The notes under the pieces: model-generated | Told to the model about the DNA's origin: nothing | Seen by the model: the letters and a program-made list of their open reading frames with translations, nothing else | Databases searched by the model: none | In this document: positions 1 to 8,593 of the stretch, in pieces | Layout of the letters: the number at the start of each line of letters is the position of its first letter | How positions within the stretch are numbered: the first letter of the stretch is position 1 | Program-made: the position numbers and the translations under genes | Assembly (NCBI RefSeq): GCF_014199205.1 | Contig: NZ_JACIJD010000014.1 | Location: forward strand, 1-64,000 | Reading direction: 5' to 3' | Length of the DNA: 64,000 nucleotides | Source: Muricoccus pecuniae | GTDB taxonomy: Bacteria; Pseudomonadota; Alphaproteobacteria; Acetobacterales; Acetobacteraceae

Positions 1-44
1 CGCTCGGCCGCGCTCAGCACGATCGACACCGCAGGCTTGCCCAT
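1..44 (-). CDS. IS630-like transposase, N-terminus only (partial)
   Basis: A leftward ATG at 42-44 opens a frame running off the left edge and encoding MGKPAVSIVLSAAER. A short Pro/Val segment followed by LSAAER resembles the start of many IS630-family transposases, which usually open with M-(G/A)-R-P and then a VLS-x-x-E-R motif. Only about 15 residues are visible, so the call rests on that resemblance alone. It could equally be another protein that starts this way. If right, the window begins just inside an insertion sequence whose upstream end lies between 45 and about 110. Confidence 0.35.
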   Translation of the reverse strand, partial: MGKPAVSIVLSAAE

Positions 45-53
45 CGCCGTACC

Positions 54-80
54 CCTACCGATCACCTAAATAATCGTAGG
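54..80. repeat. Imperfect inverted repeat next to the left-edge ORF
   Basis: The arms CTACCGAT (55-62) and ATCGTAG (73-79) pair over seven positions with one bulged base, around an A/T-rich centre that stands out from the GC-rich surroundings. It lies 10-36 bp upstream of the left-edge leftward ORF. It could be an insertion-sequence end or that gene's promoter/operator. The remainder of 45-143 shows no other feature. Confidence 0.25.
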
Positions 81-143
81 AATTTCGCGATCAGGACACT
101 AGGGGCGGATCGCCTTTCCCGGCCCGCCGCGCTAGAGCGGGGC

Positions 144-1499
144 ATGGCCGACGCCCCCGCCCTCCTGGCCGCCGCCCGCGCCCATTTCGCCACCGGCGCC
201 ACCCGCCCGCTGGAGGCCCGGCGCGCTGCGCTGCTCGCCCTGCGGGACGCGCTGGAGGCGATGGAGCCCGAGCTTCTCGCCGCGCTTGAGAGCGATCTCG
301 GCAAGGGCGCCTTCGATTCCTGGACCTCCGAGATCCTGCTCGTGCGGCAGGAGATCGCGCTCACGCTGAAGAACCTCTCGCGCTGGTCCGGCGAGCGCCG
401 GGTCGGCGGGCGCTGGTTCCACCTCCCCGGCCGCGCCGCGCTGCGGATGGAGCCGCGGGGTGCCGTGCTGATCCTCGGCCCCTGGAACTACCCCGTGCAG
501 CTCTGCCTCGTGCCGCTGGTCAGCGCGGTCGCAGCGGGGAATGCGGTGGTGCTCAAGCCCTCCGAGGTCGCGCCCGCCACGGCGGCGGCGCTGGAGCGCC
601 TGGCCATCAGCGCCTTCGCGCCGGGCCATGTGGCCGTGGCCGGGGGCGGGCCGGAGCTGGCGGCGGCGCTGACGGCCCAGCCCTTCGCCCACATCTTCTT
701 CACCGGCAGTACCGAGACCGGCCGCAAGGTGGCCGAGGCCGCCGCGCGCAACCTCGCCACCACCACGCTGGAGCTGGGCGGGGCCAATCCCTGCGTCGTG
801 GACCGGGATGCGGACCCCGTGGTGACGGCGCGGCGCATCGCCTGGGCGAAGTTCCTCAATGCCGGCCAGACCTGCCTCGCCCCCAACCACGTCCTCGTCC
901 ATGAGAGCCGGGCGGAGGCGCTGGTGGGCGCGCTGGGCGAGACGATCGCGCGCTTCTACGGGCCGGAGGGGCAGGGGATGCAGCGCGTGGTGAACGCGCG
1001 CCATCTCGACCGGCTGAAGGGGCTTCTCGCCCGCGGCCGCGTGGCCCATGGCGGAGGGGTGCGCGAGAACGCGCTGCACATGCAGCCGACGGTGCTGCTG
1101 GACCCCGACCCCGCCCTACTGCGGGAGGAGATCTTCGGCCCCATCCTGCCCGTTGTCATCTGGCGGGACCGGGCGGAGCTGCTGGCCGGCCTCTCCTCCC
1201 TGCCGGAGCCGCTGGCCCTCTATGTCCACACGCGGGACAGCGGCTTCGCCGAGGAGGTGGCGCGGGCCCTGCCCTCGGGCGGCTTCTGCGTGAACGAGCA
1301 CATCGTCCACTGCACCGTGCCCGACCTTCCCTTCGGCGGCGTCGGGCCGAGCGGGCAGGGGCGCTATCACGGGCGCGCGGGGTTCGAGGCCTTCTCCAAC
1401 GCGCGCGCGATCTTCCGCCAGCCCGCGGGGATCGACCCCTCCATGCGCTACCCGCCGCCCCGCGCGCCGCTCTCGATCATCAGGCGGCTGATGGGATGA
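144..1499 (+). CDS. Class-3-type NAD(P)-dependent aldehyde dehydrogenase
   Basis: A 451-aa cytosolic enzyme expected to oxidise aldehydes to carboxylic acids. Glu210 lies in the LELGG motif (general base) and Cys244 in NAGQTC (catalytic thiol). The FFTGSTETG segment at 185-193 is the cofactor-binding signature, and PWNYP at 113-117 is typical of the ALDH3/coniferyl-aldehyde and fatty-aldehyde dehydrogenase branch. The length of about 450 residues also fits class 3, which lacks the N-terminal extension of classes 1 and 2. The stop overlaps the next start (ATGA, 1496-1499), so it is translationally coupled to the flavoprotein downstream. The true substrate cannot be read from the sequence. Confidence 0.93.
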   Translation: MADAPALLAAARAHFATGATRPLEARRAALLALRDALEAMEPELLAALESDLGKGAFDSWTSEILLVRQEIALTLKNLSRWSGERRVGGRWFHLPGRAALRMEPRGAVLILGPWNYPVQLCLVPLVSAVAAGNAVVLKPSEVAPATAAALERLAISAFAPGHVAVAGGGPELAAALTAQPFAHIFFTGSTETGRKVAEAAARNLATTTLELGGANPCVVDRDADPVVTARRIAWAKFLNAGQTCLAPNHVLVHESRAEALVGALGETIARFYGPEGQGMQRVVNARHLDRLKGLLARGRVAHGGGVRENALHMQPTVLLDPDPALLREEIFGPILPVVIWRDRAELLAGLSSLPEPLALYVHTRDSGFAEEVARALPSGGFCVNEHIVHCTVPDLPFGGVGPSGQGRYHGRAGFEAFSNARAIFRQPAGIDPSMRYPPPRAPLSIIRRLMG

Positions 1500-2677
1500 C
1501 GGATTTCGATGCCATCGTGCTCGGCGCCGGCGCGGCCGGGCTGATGTGCGCCTTCGTCGCGGGGCAGCGCGGCAGGCGCGTGCTGCTGCTCGACCATGCC
1601 GACGCGCCGGGGGCGAAGATCCTCATCTCCGGCGGCGGACGCTGCAACTTCACCAACACGGGCACGGAGCCCTCGCGCTTCTTCTCGGCAAACCCGCATC
1701 TCGCGCGCTCGGCCCTCTCGCGCTACACGCAGCACGACTTCATCGCGCTCGTCGAGAAGCACCGAATCCCCTATCACGAGAAGACGCTCGGCCAGCTCTT
1801 CTGCGACGGCTCGGCGCGGGCGATCCTCGACCTCCTGCTGCGCGAGTGCGAGGCGGGCGGGGTGGACATGCGCCTGCGCCACCGGATCGTGGACGTCTCC
1901 CGCGCCGACGCCTTCCGGGTGGAGACGGATCGCGGCACCTTCACCGCCCCCGCGCTGGTGCTCGCCACGGGCGGCCTCTCCATCCCGAAGATGGGGGCGA
2001 CGGGCCTCTCGCTGGAGATCGCGCGCCGCTTCGGCCTGCCGGTGGTGGAGACGCGCCCGGCCCTCGTGCCGCTCACCTTCGGGGAGGCGGATCTCGCGCT
2101 GATGCGCCCGATCTCCGGCGTCTCGCTTCCCGTGGAGGCGCGGGTGGGGAAGGCGCGGTTCCGGGAGGCGATGCTCTTCACCCATCGCGGCCTCTCCGGC
2201 CCCGCCATCCTCCAGGTCTCGACGCCCTGGCGCCCGGGCGATGCGGTGACGCTCGACCTCATGCCCGATGCCGACGCGACCGCCTGGCTGCTGGCCCGGA
2301 AGGAGGAGCGCCCGCGCGCATCGCTGCACACCGTGCTGGCCGAGCGGATGCCCCAGCGCCTCGCCTCCGCCCTCGGCACGGTGCGGCTGGCCGCTCATGC
2401 CCGGCCTATGGGCGAGCTGGGCAACAAGGCGCTGAAGGAGGTGGCGGCGCTGCTGAAGGGAATGGCGCTGACCCCCACGGGAACCGAGGGCTATGCCAAG
2501 GCCGAGGTGATGGCCGGCGGCGTGGACACCGCCGCCCTGTCCTCCCAGACCCTCGCCGCGAAGGAGGTGCCGGGGCTGCACGTGATCGGCGAGGCGGTGG
2601 ACGTGACGGGCTGGCTGGGCGGCTACAACTTCCAGTGGGCCTGGTCCTCGGGCTGGTGCGCGGGGATGTCCGTCTAG
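1496..2677 (+). CDS. HI0933/YhiN-family FAD-dependent oxidoreductase
   Basis: A 393-aa flavoprotein. The N-terminus carries the dinucleotide-binding loop GAGAAGL at 10-16, followed by SGGGRCNFTN around residue 43. The C-terminus ends with GEAVDVTGWLGGYNFQWAW, a hallmark of the HI0933 (TIGR00275) family. Members bind FAD and are annotated as NAD(P)/FAD oxidoreductases, but their physiological reaction is unknown. The start codon overlaps the aldehyde dehydrogenase stop by four bases, which fixes the start and suggests co-expression. Full length for the family, with no signal peptide, so probably cytosolic. Confidence 0.93.
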   Translation: MTDFDAIVLGAGAAGLMCAFVAGQRGRRVLLLDHADAPGAKILISGGGRCNFTNTGTEPSRFFSANPHLARSALSRYTQHDFIALVEKHRIPYHEKTLGQLFCDGSARAILDLLLRECEAGGVDMRLRHRIVDVSRADAFRVETDRGTFTAPALVLATGGLSIPKMGATGLSLEIARRFGLPVVETRPALVPLTFGEADLALMRPISGVSLPVEARVGKARFREAMLFTHRGLSGPAILQVSTPWRPGDAVTLDLMPDADATAWLLARKEERPRASLHTVLAERMPQRLASALGTVRLAAHARPMGELGNKALKEVAALLKGMALTPTGTEGYAKAEVMAGGVDTAALSSQTLAAKEVPGLHVIGEAVDVTGWLGGYNFQWAWSSGWCAGMSV

Positions 2678-2731
2678 CCCTGCCACGGGCGCGTACCATT
2701 TTCCGCCCCGGCCCCCTATATCCGCCCGGCC

Positions 2732-4363
2732 ATGCTGCGCCTCACCGAGATCAAGCTCCCCCTGGACCACCCCGACGACGCGCTGCGGGACGCCGTGGTG
2801 GCGCGGCTGCGCGTGCCGCCGGGGGAGGTGCTGGACATCAGCGTCTTCCGCCGGGGCTACGACGCCCGCCGCCGGGGCGCCATCGCGCTGATCTACACGC
2901 TGGACGTGGCGGTGCGGGACGAGGCCGCGGTGCTGGCGCGGCTGGGCGGCACGGACAAGCATGTCGGCCCGACGCCCGAGACCTCCTATCGCCTGCCGCC
3001 CACGCCCCCCGCGCCGCGCCTGCGGCCGGTGGTGGTGGGGGCCGGCCCCTGCGGGCTCTTCGCCATGCTGATCCTCGCGCAGATGGGCCTGCGCCCGATC
3101 CTGCTCGAGCGCGGCAAGGTCGTGCGGGAGCGCACGCAGGACACATGGGGCCTGTGGCGGCGATCCGTGCTGACGCCGGAATCCAACGTGCAGTTCGGGG
3201 AAGGCGGCGCCGGCACCTTCTCCGACGGCAAGCTGTGGAGCGGCATCGGCGACAACGCGAACCGCATCCGCAAGGTGCTGGAGGAGTTCGTGAGCGCGGG
3301 CGCGCCGGAGGAGATCCTCTACGTCTCCAAGCCGCATATCGGCACCTTCCGCCTGGTCACCATGGTCGAGCACATGCGCGCCCATATCGAATCCCTGGGC
3401 GGCGAGTACCGTTTCGGGACGCGGGTGGAGGATGTGGAACTCGGCCCCGACCGCGCGGTGCGCGGCCTGCACCTCTCCGACGGCTCCTTCCTGGAGGCGG
3501 ACCGCGTGGTGCTCGCCGTCGGGCACTCGGCGCGCGACACCTTCGCCATGCTGCACGGGCGCGGCGTCTACATGGAGGCCAAGCCCTTCTCCATCGGCGT
3601 GCGGATCGAGCACCCGCAGGGGCTGATCGACCGCTGCCGCTTCGGGCCGCAGGCCGGGCACCCGGTTCTCGGCGCGGCCGACTACAAGCTCGTGCACCAC
3701 TGCAAGACACCGGCGGCGGAGGGCCGCGCCGTCTATTCTTTCTGCATGTGCCCCGGCGGCACGGTGGTTGCCGCGGCGTCCGAGCCAGGCCGCCTCGTGA
3801 CCAACGGGATGAGCCAGTACTCCCGCAACGAGCGCAACGCGAATGCCGGCATCGTCGTCAGCATCACGCCCGAGCGCGACTACCCCGGATCGCCCCTGGC
3901 CGGCATCGAGTTCCAGCGGCGCTGGGAGGAGCGGGCCTTCGCCGTGGGCGGGGGCGACTACCGCGCCCCGGCGCAGTGCGTGGGCGACTTCCTCGCCGGG
4001 CGCCCCTCCACCGCACTGGGGGAGGTGATCCCCTCCTACAGGCCGGGCGTGACGCCGACGGATCTCTCGCTCTGCCTGCCCGATTTCGCCACCGCCGCGA
4101 TCCGCGAGGCGCTGCCCGCCTTCGACCGGCAGATCCGCGGCTTCGCCATGGAGGACGCGGTGATGACGGGGGTGGAGACGCGCACCTCCTCGCCGCTCCG
4201 CATTCGGCGCGACGAGACCGGGCAGAGCCTGAACACCCCCGGCCTCTTCCCGGCGGGAGAGGGCGCGGGCTATGCGGGCGGCATCCTCTCCGCCGGGGTG
4301 GACGGCATCCGCGCGGCAGAGGCCCTGGCGGCGAGCCTTTCCGCGGGCGTTCTGGCCGCCTGA
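2732..4363 (+). CDS. COG2509-type FAD-dependent dehydrogenase
   Basis: A 543-aa protein with an approximately 95-residue N-terminal domain rich in basic residues, then a Rossmann FAD-binding loop GAGPCG at 103-108 followed by LLERG. The central NVQFGEGGAGTFSDGKL motif and the C-terminal GLFPAGEGAGYAGGI stretch are characteristic of the uncharacterised FAD-dependent dehydrogenase group (COG2509). The family is widespread, but no reaction has been assigned with confidence. It follows the HI0933 flavoprotein by 54 bp on the same strand, so the two flavoproteins and the aldehyde dehydrogenase may form one transcription unit. Confidence 0.9.
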   Translation: MLRLTEIKLPLDHPDDALRDAVVARLRVPPGEVLDISVFRRGYDARRRGAIALIYTLDVAVRDEAAVLARLGGTDKHVGPTPETSYRLPPTPPAPRLRPVVVGAGPCGLFAMLILAQMGLRPILLERGKVVRERTQDTWGLWRRSVLTPESNVQFGEGGAGTFSDGKLWSGIGDNANRIRKVLEEFVSAGAPEEILYVSKPHIGTFRLVTMVEHMRAHIESLGGEYRFGTRVEDVELGPDRAVRGLHLSDGSFLEADRVVLAVGHSARDTFAMLHGRGVYMEAKPFSIGVRIEHPQGLIDRCRFGPQAGHPVLGAADYKLVHHCKTPAAEGRAVYSFCMCPGGTVVAAASEPGRLVTNGMSQYSRNERNANAGIVVSITPERDYPGSPLAGIEFQRRWEERAFAVGGGDYRAPAQCVGDFLAGRPSTALGEVIPSYRPGVTPTDLSLCLPDFATAAIREALPAFDRQIRGFAMEDAVMTGVETRTSSPLRIRRDETGQSLNTPGLFPAGEGAGYAGGILSAGVDGIRAAEALAASLSAGVLAA

Positions 4364-4369
4364 CGCGGG

Positions 4370-4393
4370 ATCACGCGCATGAATGAGCGTGAT
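4370..4393. promoter_or_regulatory. Inverted repeat upstream of the flavin monooxygenase
   Basis: ATCACGC (4370-4376) and GCGTGAT (4387-4393) form perfect 7-bp arms around a 10-bp centre, in the 122-bp gap before the luciferase-like monooxygenase. There is no T-tract, so an operator is at least as likely as a terminator. Confidence 0.35.
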
Positions 4394-4485
4394 TGAGGGG
4401 CGTCACGGGACCGCCCCTCGACCGGGGCCGCGCCGCTGCATAGGTGAGCCGGCGTGTGACGCCAGACCCGAACGAAGGACACCGC

Positions 4486-5517
4486 GTGGCCCCCTCTCTT
4501 GAATTCGCCCTCGATACCTTCGGGGATGTGACCGCCGGCCCGGACGGCAATCCTCTCTCCCACGCGCAGGTGCTGCGGAACCTCGTCGACGAGGCCGTGC
4601 TGGCCGACGAGCTGGGCATCGACTTCTTCGGCGTGGGCGAGCACCACCGCCAGGACTTCGCGGTTTCCTCACCGGAGGTGCTGCTCGGCGCCATCGCCGC
4701 GCGCACGACGCGCATCCGGCTCGGCACGGCGGTGACGGTGCTGAGCTCGGACGACCCGATCCGCGTCTTCCAGCGCTTCTCCACCCTCGACGCCGTCTCG
4801 AACGGGCGAGCCGAGGTGATCCTCGGGCGCGGCTCCTTCACCGAATCCTTCCCGCTCTTCGGCTTCGACATGGCCGACTACGAGCGGCTGTTCGAGGAGA
4901 AGCTGGACCTCTTCGCCGCGCTGCGCACGGGCGAGCCCGTGACATGGGAGGGAAGCACGCGCCCGCCGTTGCGGAACCAGCGCGTCTACCCGCCTGTCGA
5001 GAACGGGATGCTGAAGGCCTGGATCGGCGTGGGCGGCAGCCCGCAATCCGTGATCCGCGCCGCGCGCTACGGCATGCCGCTGATGCTCGCCATCATCGGC
5101 GGCGATCCCCGCCGCTTCCGCCCCTATGTGGACTTGTTCCATCAGGCGCTGGAGCAGCTCGGCCAGCCCGCGCAGCCCGTGGGCGTGCATTCCCACGGCT
5201 ATGTCGCGGAGACGGACGAGGCGGCGCGGGAGGAGTTGTGGCCGCACTGGAAGCGCTCGCGCGACGAGATCGGCGCGGAGCGCGGCTGGCCGCCCGCGAG
5301 GCGCGCGGATTTCGAGCGCGAGATCGAGGGCGGCTCGCTCTATCTCGGCGCGCCCGAGACTGTGGCCCGCAAGATCGCGGCGACGGTGCAGGCCCTCGGG
5401 CTCTCGCGCTTCGAGATGAAGTACAGCGCGGGAACCCTGCCGCACGAGCGGATGATGCGGAGCATCGAGCTCTACGGGCGCGAGGTGATGCCCCGCGTCC
5501 GCGAGCTGCTGGGATAG
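4486..5517 (+). CDS. LLM-class flavin-dependent oxidoreductase
   Basis: A 343-aa member of the bacterial luciferase-like monooxygenase superfamily, which uses reduced FMN and O2 on unidentified substrates. The frame begins MAPSLEFALDTFGDV and contains GVGEHHRQDF and RIRLGTAVTVLSSDDP, signatures of the TIM-barrel core that binds flavin. The GTG at 4486 is preferred over an in-frame GTG at 4444 because AAGGA lies about 6 nt upstream (4475-4479) and family members start with a similar SLEFGLDTFGD segment. It ends 3 bp before a hairpin and converges on the short-chain dehydrogenase. Confidence 0.9.
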   Translation: MAPSLEFALDTFGDVTAGPDGNPLSHAQVLRNLVDEAVLADELGIDFFGVGEHHRQDFAVSSPEVLLGAIAARTTRIRLGTAVTVLSSDDPIRVFQRFSTLDAVSNGRAEVILGRGSFTESFPLFGFDMADYERLFEEKLDLFAALRTGEPVTWEGSTRPPLRNQRVYPPVENGMLKAWIGVGGSPQSVIRAARYGMPLMLAIIGGDPRRFRPYVDLFHQALEQLGQPAQPVGVHSHGYVAETDEAAREELWPHWKRSRDEIGAERGWPPARRADFEREIEGGSLYLGAPETVARKIAATVQALGLSRFEMKYSAGTLPHERMMRSIELYGREVMPRVRELLG

Positions 5518-5520
5518 CCG

Positions 5521-5541
5521 AGGGCCGGAGCCCCCGGCCCT
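5521..5541. terminator. Hairpin between convergent genes
   Basis: AGGGCCGG (5521-5528) and CCGGCCCT (5534-5541) form a perfect 8-bp stem with a 5-nt loop, followed on the + strand by TTCC. It sits between the LLM stop (5517) and the SDR stop (5545), so it could act in both directions. Confidence 0.6.
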
Positions 5542-5544
5542 TTC

Positions 5545-6333
5545 CTACTGCTTGCCGCTGCCCGGCTCGGCCATGCCGCGATGCATCTCGGCCGTGACCG
5601 CGGCCGGGAGGACGTTGGCCACCGCGGATTGCAGCTTGTTCTTCCAGCCCGCGACCACGTCGCCGTCGCCGCGCAGCATCGCCTCGAAGCCGGTCTTGGC
5701 GACCATGGCGGGATCGTCCTTCTTGGCCTGGCCGACCTCGGTGTCCATCAGGTGCCCGCGCTCGAAGAACTCCGTCTCCGTCGGGCCGGGCATGAGGCAG
5801 GTGACGGTGACGCCCGTGTCCTTCAGTTCGTTGTGGATGGCCCAGGAGAAGGAGTTCAGGAAGGACTTCGTGCCGTTGTACACGGCCTGGAAGCTGCCGG
5901 GCATGAAGCCGGCGATGGAGCCGGTGATGAGGATCTTCCCGGCGTTGCGCGCGCGCATCGCCTGGCCGACCTTGTGGATGAGGTAGATCGTGCCGGTGAT
6001 GTTGGTGTCCACCACGCCGCGGACCTCGTTCCAGTCCTGGTCGAGGAAGCCCTTGCCGAGGCCGCGCCCGGCATTGGCCATCAGGGCTTCGACCGTGCGT
6101 CCCCCCGCGGCGGCGAGGAGCTTGTCCACGCCATCCGTGGTGGAGAGATCGGCCTGCACGGCCTCGACCTTCACGCCGAGGCCGCGCAGCTCCGTCGCGG
6201 CCTCCTCGATCTCGGGCTCGTCAGCCGCGATCAGCAGGTCGTAGCCGTGGCGCGCGGCCTCCTTGGCGAGCTCGCGGCCGATGCCGGTGGAGGCGCCGGT
6301 GACGATGGCGATGGGCTTGGTTGTGTCGGACAT
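5545..6333 (-). CDS. Short-chain dehydrogenase/reductase (SDR)
   Basis: A 262-aa classical-type SDR. The cofactor motif TGASTGIG is at 12-19 and NAG at 87-89. The catalytic triad is Ser139, Tyr152 and Lys156 (YNGTK instead of the more usual YxASK). The start at 6333 is the first Met before the nucleotide-binding strand; the longer open frame upstream runs through the alcohol dehydrogenase gene and is not used. It lies 26 bp downstream of the zinc alcohol dehydrogenase on the same strand, so the two are probably co-transcribed. The substrate is unknown; related proteins often accompany stress-response oxidoreductases. Confidence 0.9.
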   Translation of the reverse strand: MSDTTKPIAIVTGASTGIGRELAKEAARHGYDLLIAADEPEIEEAATELRGLGVKVEAVQADLSTTDGVDKLLAAAGGRTVEALMANAGRGLGKGFLDQDWNEVRGVVDTNITGTIYLIHKVGQAMRARNAGKILITGSIAGFMPGSFQAVYNGTKSFLNSFSWAIHNELKDTGVTVTCLMPGPTETEFFERGHLMDTEVGQAKKDDPAMVAKTGFEAMLRGDGDVVAGWKNKLQSAVANVLPAAVTAEMHRGMAEPGSGKQ

Positions 6334-6359
6334 GGAAGCGCTCCGTTCTTTCCTGCGGG

Positions 6360-7529
6360 TCAGGGCTTCAGGACGACCTTGATGCAGCCGTCCTTCTTGT
6401 CCCGGAATGTCTTGTAGAGTTCGGGCCCGTCCTCGAGCTTCGCCGTGTGGGTGATGACGAAGGAGGGGTCGATCTCGCCCTTCTCGATGCGCTCCAGCAG
6501 GATCGGCATGTAGTGCTGCACCGGAGTCTGGGCCATGCGGAAGGTCAGGCCGCGGTTGATGGCCGAGCCGAAGGGGATCTTGTCGAGGAAGCCGCCATAG
6601 ACGCCGATGATCGAGACCGTGCCGAAGTTGCGGCAGCAATGGATGGCCTGCCGCAGGACATGCGGCCGGTCCGTGCCCATGAAGGTCGCGACCTTGATGC
6701 GGTCGATCACGGAGTCGAAGCTCGCAGTCCCGTCGGCCTCGGTGCCCACCGCGTCGATGCAGGCATCGGCGCCGCGGCCCTTCGTCAGCTCCTGGATGGC
6801 GTCGTAGACATCGACCTCGTGGAAATCGAGCGTGTGGGCGCCGGCCGCGCGCGCCATGGCCAGGCGCTCGGGCACGGTGTCGATCGCGATCACGCGCTCG
6901 GCGCCGAGCAGGAAGGCGCTGCGGATCGCCATCTGGCCGACGGGGCCGCAGCCCCAGATCGCGACGGTCTCCCCGCCTTTGAGGTTGCAGAAATCGGCGC
7001 CCATGTAGCCCGTGGGGAAGATGTCCGACAGGAACAGCACCTGCTCGTCCGTCAGCCCCGCCGGCACCTTGATCGGGCCGACATCGGCATAGGGCACGCG
7101 CACGTATTCCGCCTGCCCGCCGGCATAGCCGCCGAGGAGGTGGGAGTAGCCGAAGAGGCCGGCGGGGGAGTGGCCCCACATCTTCTCGGCCATCTTCGCG
7201 TTGCGGTTGGACCGCTCGCAGCCGGAGAACCAGCCGTTCTTGCAGAAGAAGCACTCGCCGCAGGAGATGGTGAAGGGCACGACGACGCGGTCGCCGACCT
7301 TCAGCTTCTTGTTGTCTTTGCCGACCTCGACGACCTCGCCCATGCATTCATGGCCGACGATGTCGCCCCGCTCCATGGTGGGGATCATGCCGTCCATGAG
7401 GTGCAGGTCGGATCCGCAGATGGCGCAGGAGGACACCTTAATGATGGCGTCGCGGCCGTCCTCGATCTTCGGGTCGGGCACGGTGTCGCAGCGCATGTCG
7501 CCCTTGCCGTGCCAGGTGATCGCCTTCAT
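6360..7529 (-). CDS. Zinc-dependent alcohol dehydrogenase
   Basis: A 389-aa medium-chain dehydrogenase (COG1063 type). Catalytic zinc ligands are visible as Cys38 (CAICGSDLH) and His60-Glu61 (GHE), with structural zinc cysteines at 90, 93, 96 and 104. A Rossmann motif [10 protein letters not shown] lies mid-protein. The ATG at 7529 ([11 protein letters not shown]) is preferred over longer frames because it is the universal start of this group and is preceded by GGAGAACC. The length and the MKAxxWHG opening match the glutathione-independent formaldehyde-dehydrogenase-like subgroup, but substrate specificity cannot be fixed. It sits between two SDR genes on the same strand. Confidence 0.9.
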   Translation of the reverse strand: MKAITWHGKGDMRCDTVPDPKIEDGRDAIIKVSSCAICGSDLHLMDGMIPTMERGDIVGHECMGEVVEVGKDNKKLKVGDRVVVPFTISCGECFFCKNGWFSGCERSNRNAKMAEKMWGHSPAGLFGYSHLLGGYAGGQAEYVRVPYADVGPIKVPAGLTDEQVLFLSDIFPTGYMGADFCNLKGGETVAIWGCGPVGQMAIRSAFLLGAERVIAIDTVPERLAMARAAGAHTLDFHEVDVYDAIQELTKGRGADACIDAVGTEADGTASFDSVIDRIKVATFMGTDRPHVLRQAIHCCRNFGTVSIIGVYGGFLDKIPFGSAINRGLTFRMAQTPVQHYMPILLERIEKGEIDPSFVITHTAKLEDGPELYKTFRDKKDGCIKVVLKP

Positions 7530-7598
7530 CGGGGGGTTCTCCGGGGTATCGCCGGGCGCGGGGCGCGACCTGGCCGTTCCGGAGAGCCACAACGCGGG

Positions 7599-7625
7599 CG
7601 GGGGCGATCCGCTGCATCGCCCCCG
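7599..7625 (-). terminator. Perfect 10-bp hairpin between SDR and alcohol dehydrogenase
   Basis: CGGGGGCGAT (7599-7608) and ATCGCCCCCG (7616-7625) pair perfectly around a 7-nt loop, 13 bp beyond the stop of the upstream SDR. There is no U-tract, so it may attenuate or protect the transcript end rather than fully terminate. Confidence 0.5.
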
Positions 7626-7637
7626 CGCCGCGCCGCC

Positions 7638-8498
7638 TCAGCCGTTCACCACATCCCCGCCATTGGGATGCAGGACCTGGCCGTTGATGTAGGAGCTGTC
7701 CGCCTCCGAGGCGAGGAAGATGTAGCTCGGCGCGACCTCGTCCGGCTGGCCGGCGCGGCCCATCTTCGCCGAGGAGCCGTGCTGGGCGGTCTTCTCCGCG
7801 TCGAAGGAGGCGGGGATCAGCGGCGTCCAGATCGGGCCGGGGGCGACGGCGTTCACCCGGATCTTGCGCGCCTCGTAGAGCTGCTGGGAGATGCTGCGGG
7901 TGAAGGCGACGATCGCTCCCTTGGTGCTGGCATAGTCCACGAGCTGCGGGCTGCCCTTGTAGGCGGTGACGGAGGTCGTGTTGATGATCGCGCCGCCGTC
8001 CGGCATGTAGGTCAGCGCGTTCTTGGCCATCCAGAAGTAGCCGAAGATGTTGGTGCGGAAGGTGCGCTCCACCTGCGCCTCGTCGATGTCGCCGAGATAC
8101 TTGCTCTCGTGCTGCTCGGCGGCGTTGTTCACCAGCACGTCGATGCGCCCGCCGAGGAAGGACGCCGCGCGCGCCACGGCATCCCTGACGAAGGCGGGGT
8201 CGCCCACGTCGCCGGCGATCACCTCGCAGCGCCGGCCGGCGGCCTCGATGAGGCGCTTCGTCTCCTGCGCGTCCACGTGCTCGTCCTTGTAGAGGATGGC
8301 GACATCCGCACCCTCCTTGGCGAAGCCGACGGCGACCGCGCGACCGATCCCGGAATCGCCGCCCGTCACCACCGCGGTCTTGCCCTCCAGCTTGCCCGAG
8401 GCCTTCCAGTTCTCCATGGATGACTGCGGGCGGGGCGTCATCTCGGCCTCGATGCCGGGCTGCTTGTCCTGGTGCTGCGGGGGTTGCTGTTCGGACAT
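7638..8498 (-). CDS. SDR oxidoreductase, general-stress-protein type (YghA/YdaD-like)
   Basis: A 286-aa SDR with an approximately 38-residue polar N-terminal extension rich in Gln and Pro, then TGGDSGIG at 45-52, NNAA at 124-127 and a catalytic set of Ser176, Tyr189 and Lys193. The extension and the DSGIGRAVA motif are typical of the bacterial general stress protein 39/YghA group, which uses NADPH. No substrate is established for most members. It heads the leftward trio of oxidoreductases and has an extracytoplasmic-sigma-like promoter candidate 38 bp upstream of its start, which fits stress induction. Confidence 0.9.
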   Translation of the reverse strand: MSEQQPPQHQDKQPGIEAEMTPRPQSSMENWKASGKLEGKTAVVTGGDSGIGRAVAVGFAKEGADVAILYKDEHVDAQETKRLIEAAGRRCEVIAGDVGDPAFVRDAVARAASFLGGRIDVLVNNAAEQHESKYLGDIDEAQVERTFRTNIFGYFWMAKNALTYMPDGGAIINTTSVTAYKGSPQLVDYASTKGAIVAFTRSISQQLYEARKIRVNAVAPGPIWTPLIPASFDAEKTAQHGSSAKMGRAGQPDEVAPSYIFLASEADSSYINGQVLHPNGGDVVNG

Positions 8499-8535
8499 GG
8501 GGCGGTGTTCCTCGGGGGGAAGTGGATGCCGCCAG

Positions 8536-8561
8536 AACGGGGTGCCCGCGCGGGCGTTTCC
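8536..8561 (-). promoter_or_regulatory. Candidate EcfG-type stress promoter
   Basis: On the leftward strand GGAAAC (8561-8556) is followed 16 nt later by CGTT (8539-8536), about 38 bp before the SDR start. Alphaproteobacterial general-stress sigma factors prefer GGAAC-N16/17-CGTT, so this is one inserted A away from consensus. The spacer contains a perfect 12-bp palindrome, GCCCGCGCGGGC (8544-8555). In GC-rich DNA the match is only suggestive. Confidence 0.35.
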
Positions 8562-8593
8562 CCCGCGCGCCCATATAAGTGACTGATTAACCT

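Noticed and set aside
1448-3700. Very long leftward open frame opposite the two flavoprotein genes
   Set aside because: It lies antisense to two well-recognised flavoproteins, is extremely rich in Arg, His, Gly and Ala, and shows no domain. Such frames are expected in very GC-rich DNA with third-position G/C bias.
6321-8423. Long rightward open frame opposite the oxidoreductase trio
   Set aside because: It is antisense to three genes with clear SDR and zinc dehydrogenase motifs and has the same His/Arg/Gly-rich shadow composition.
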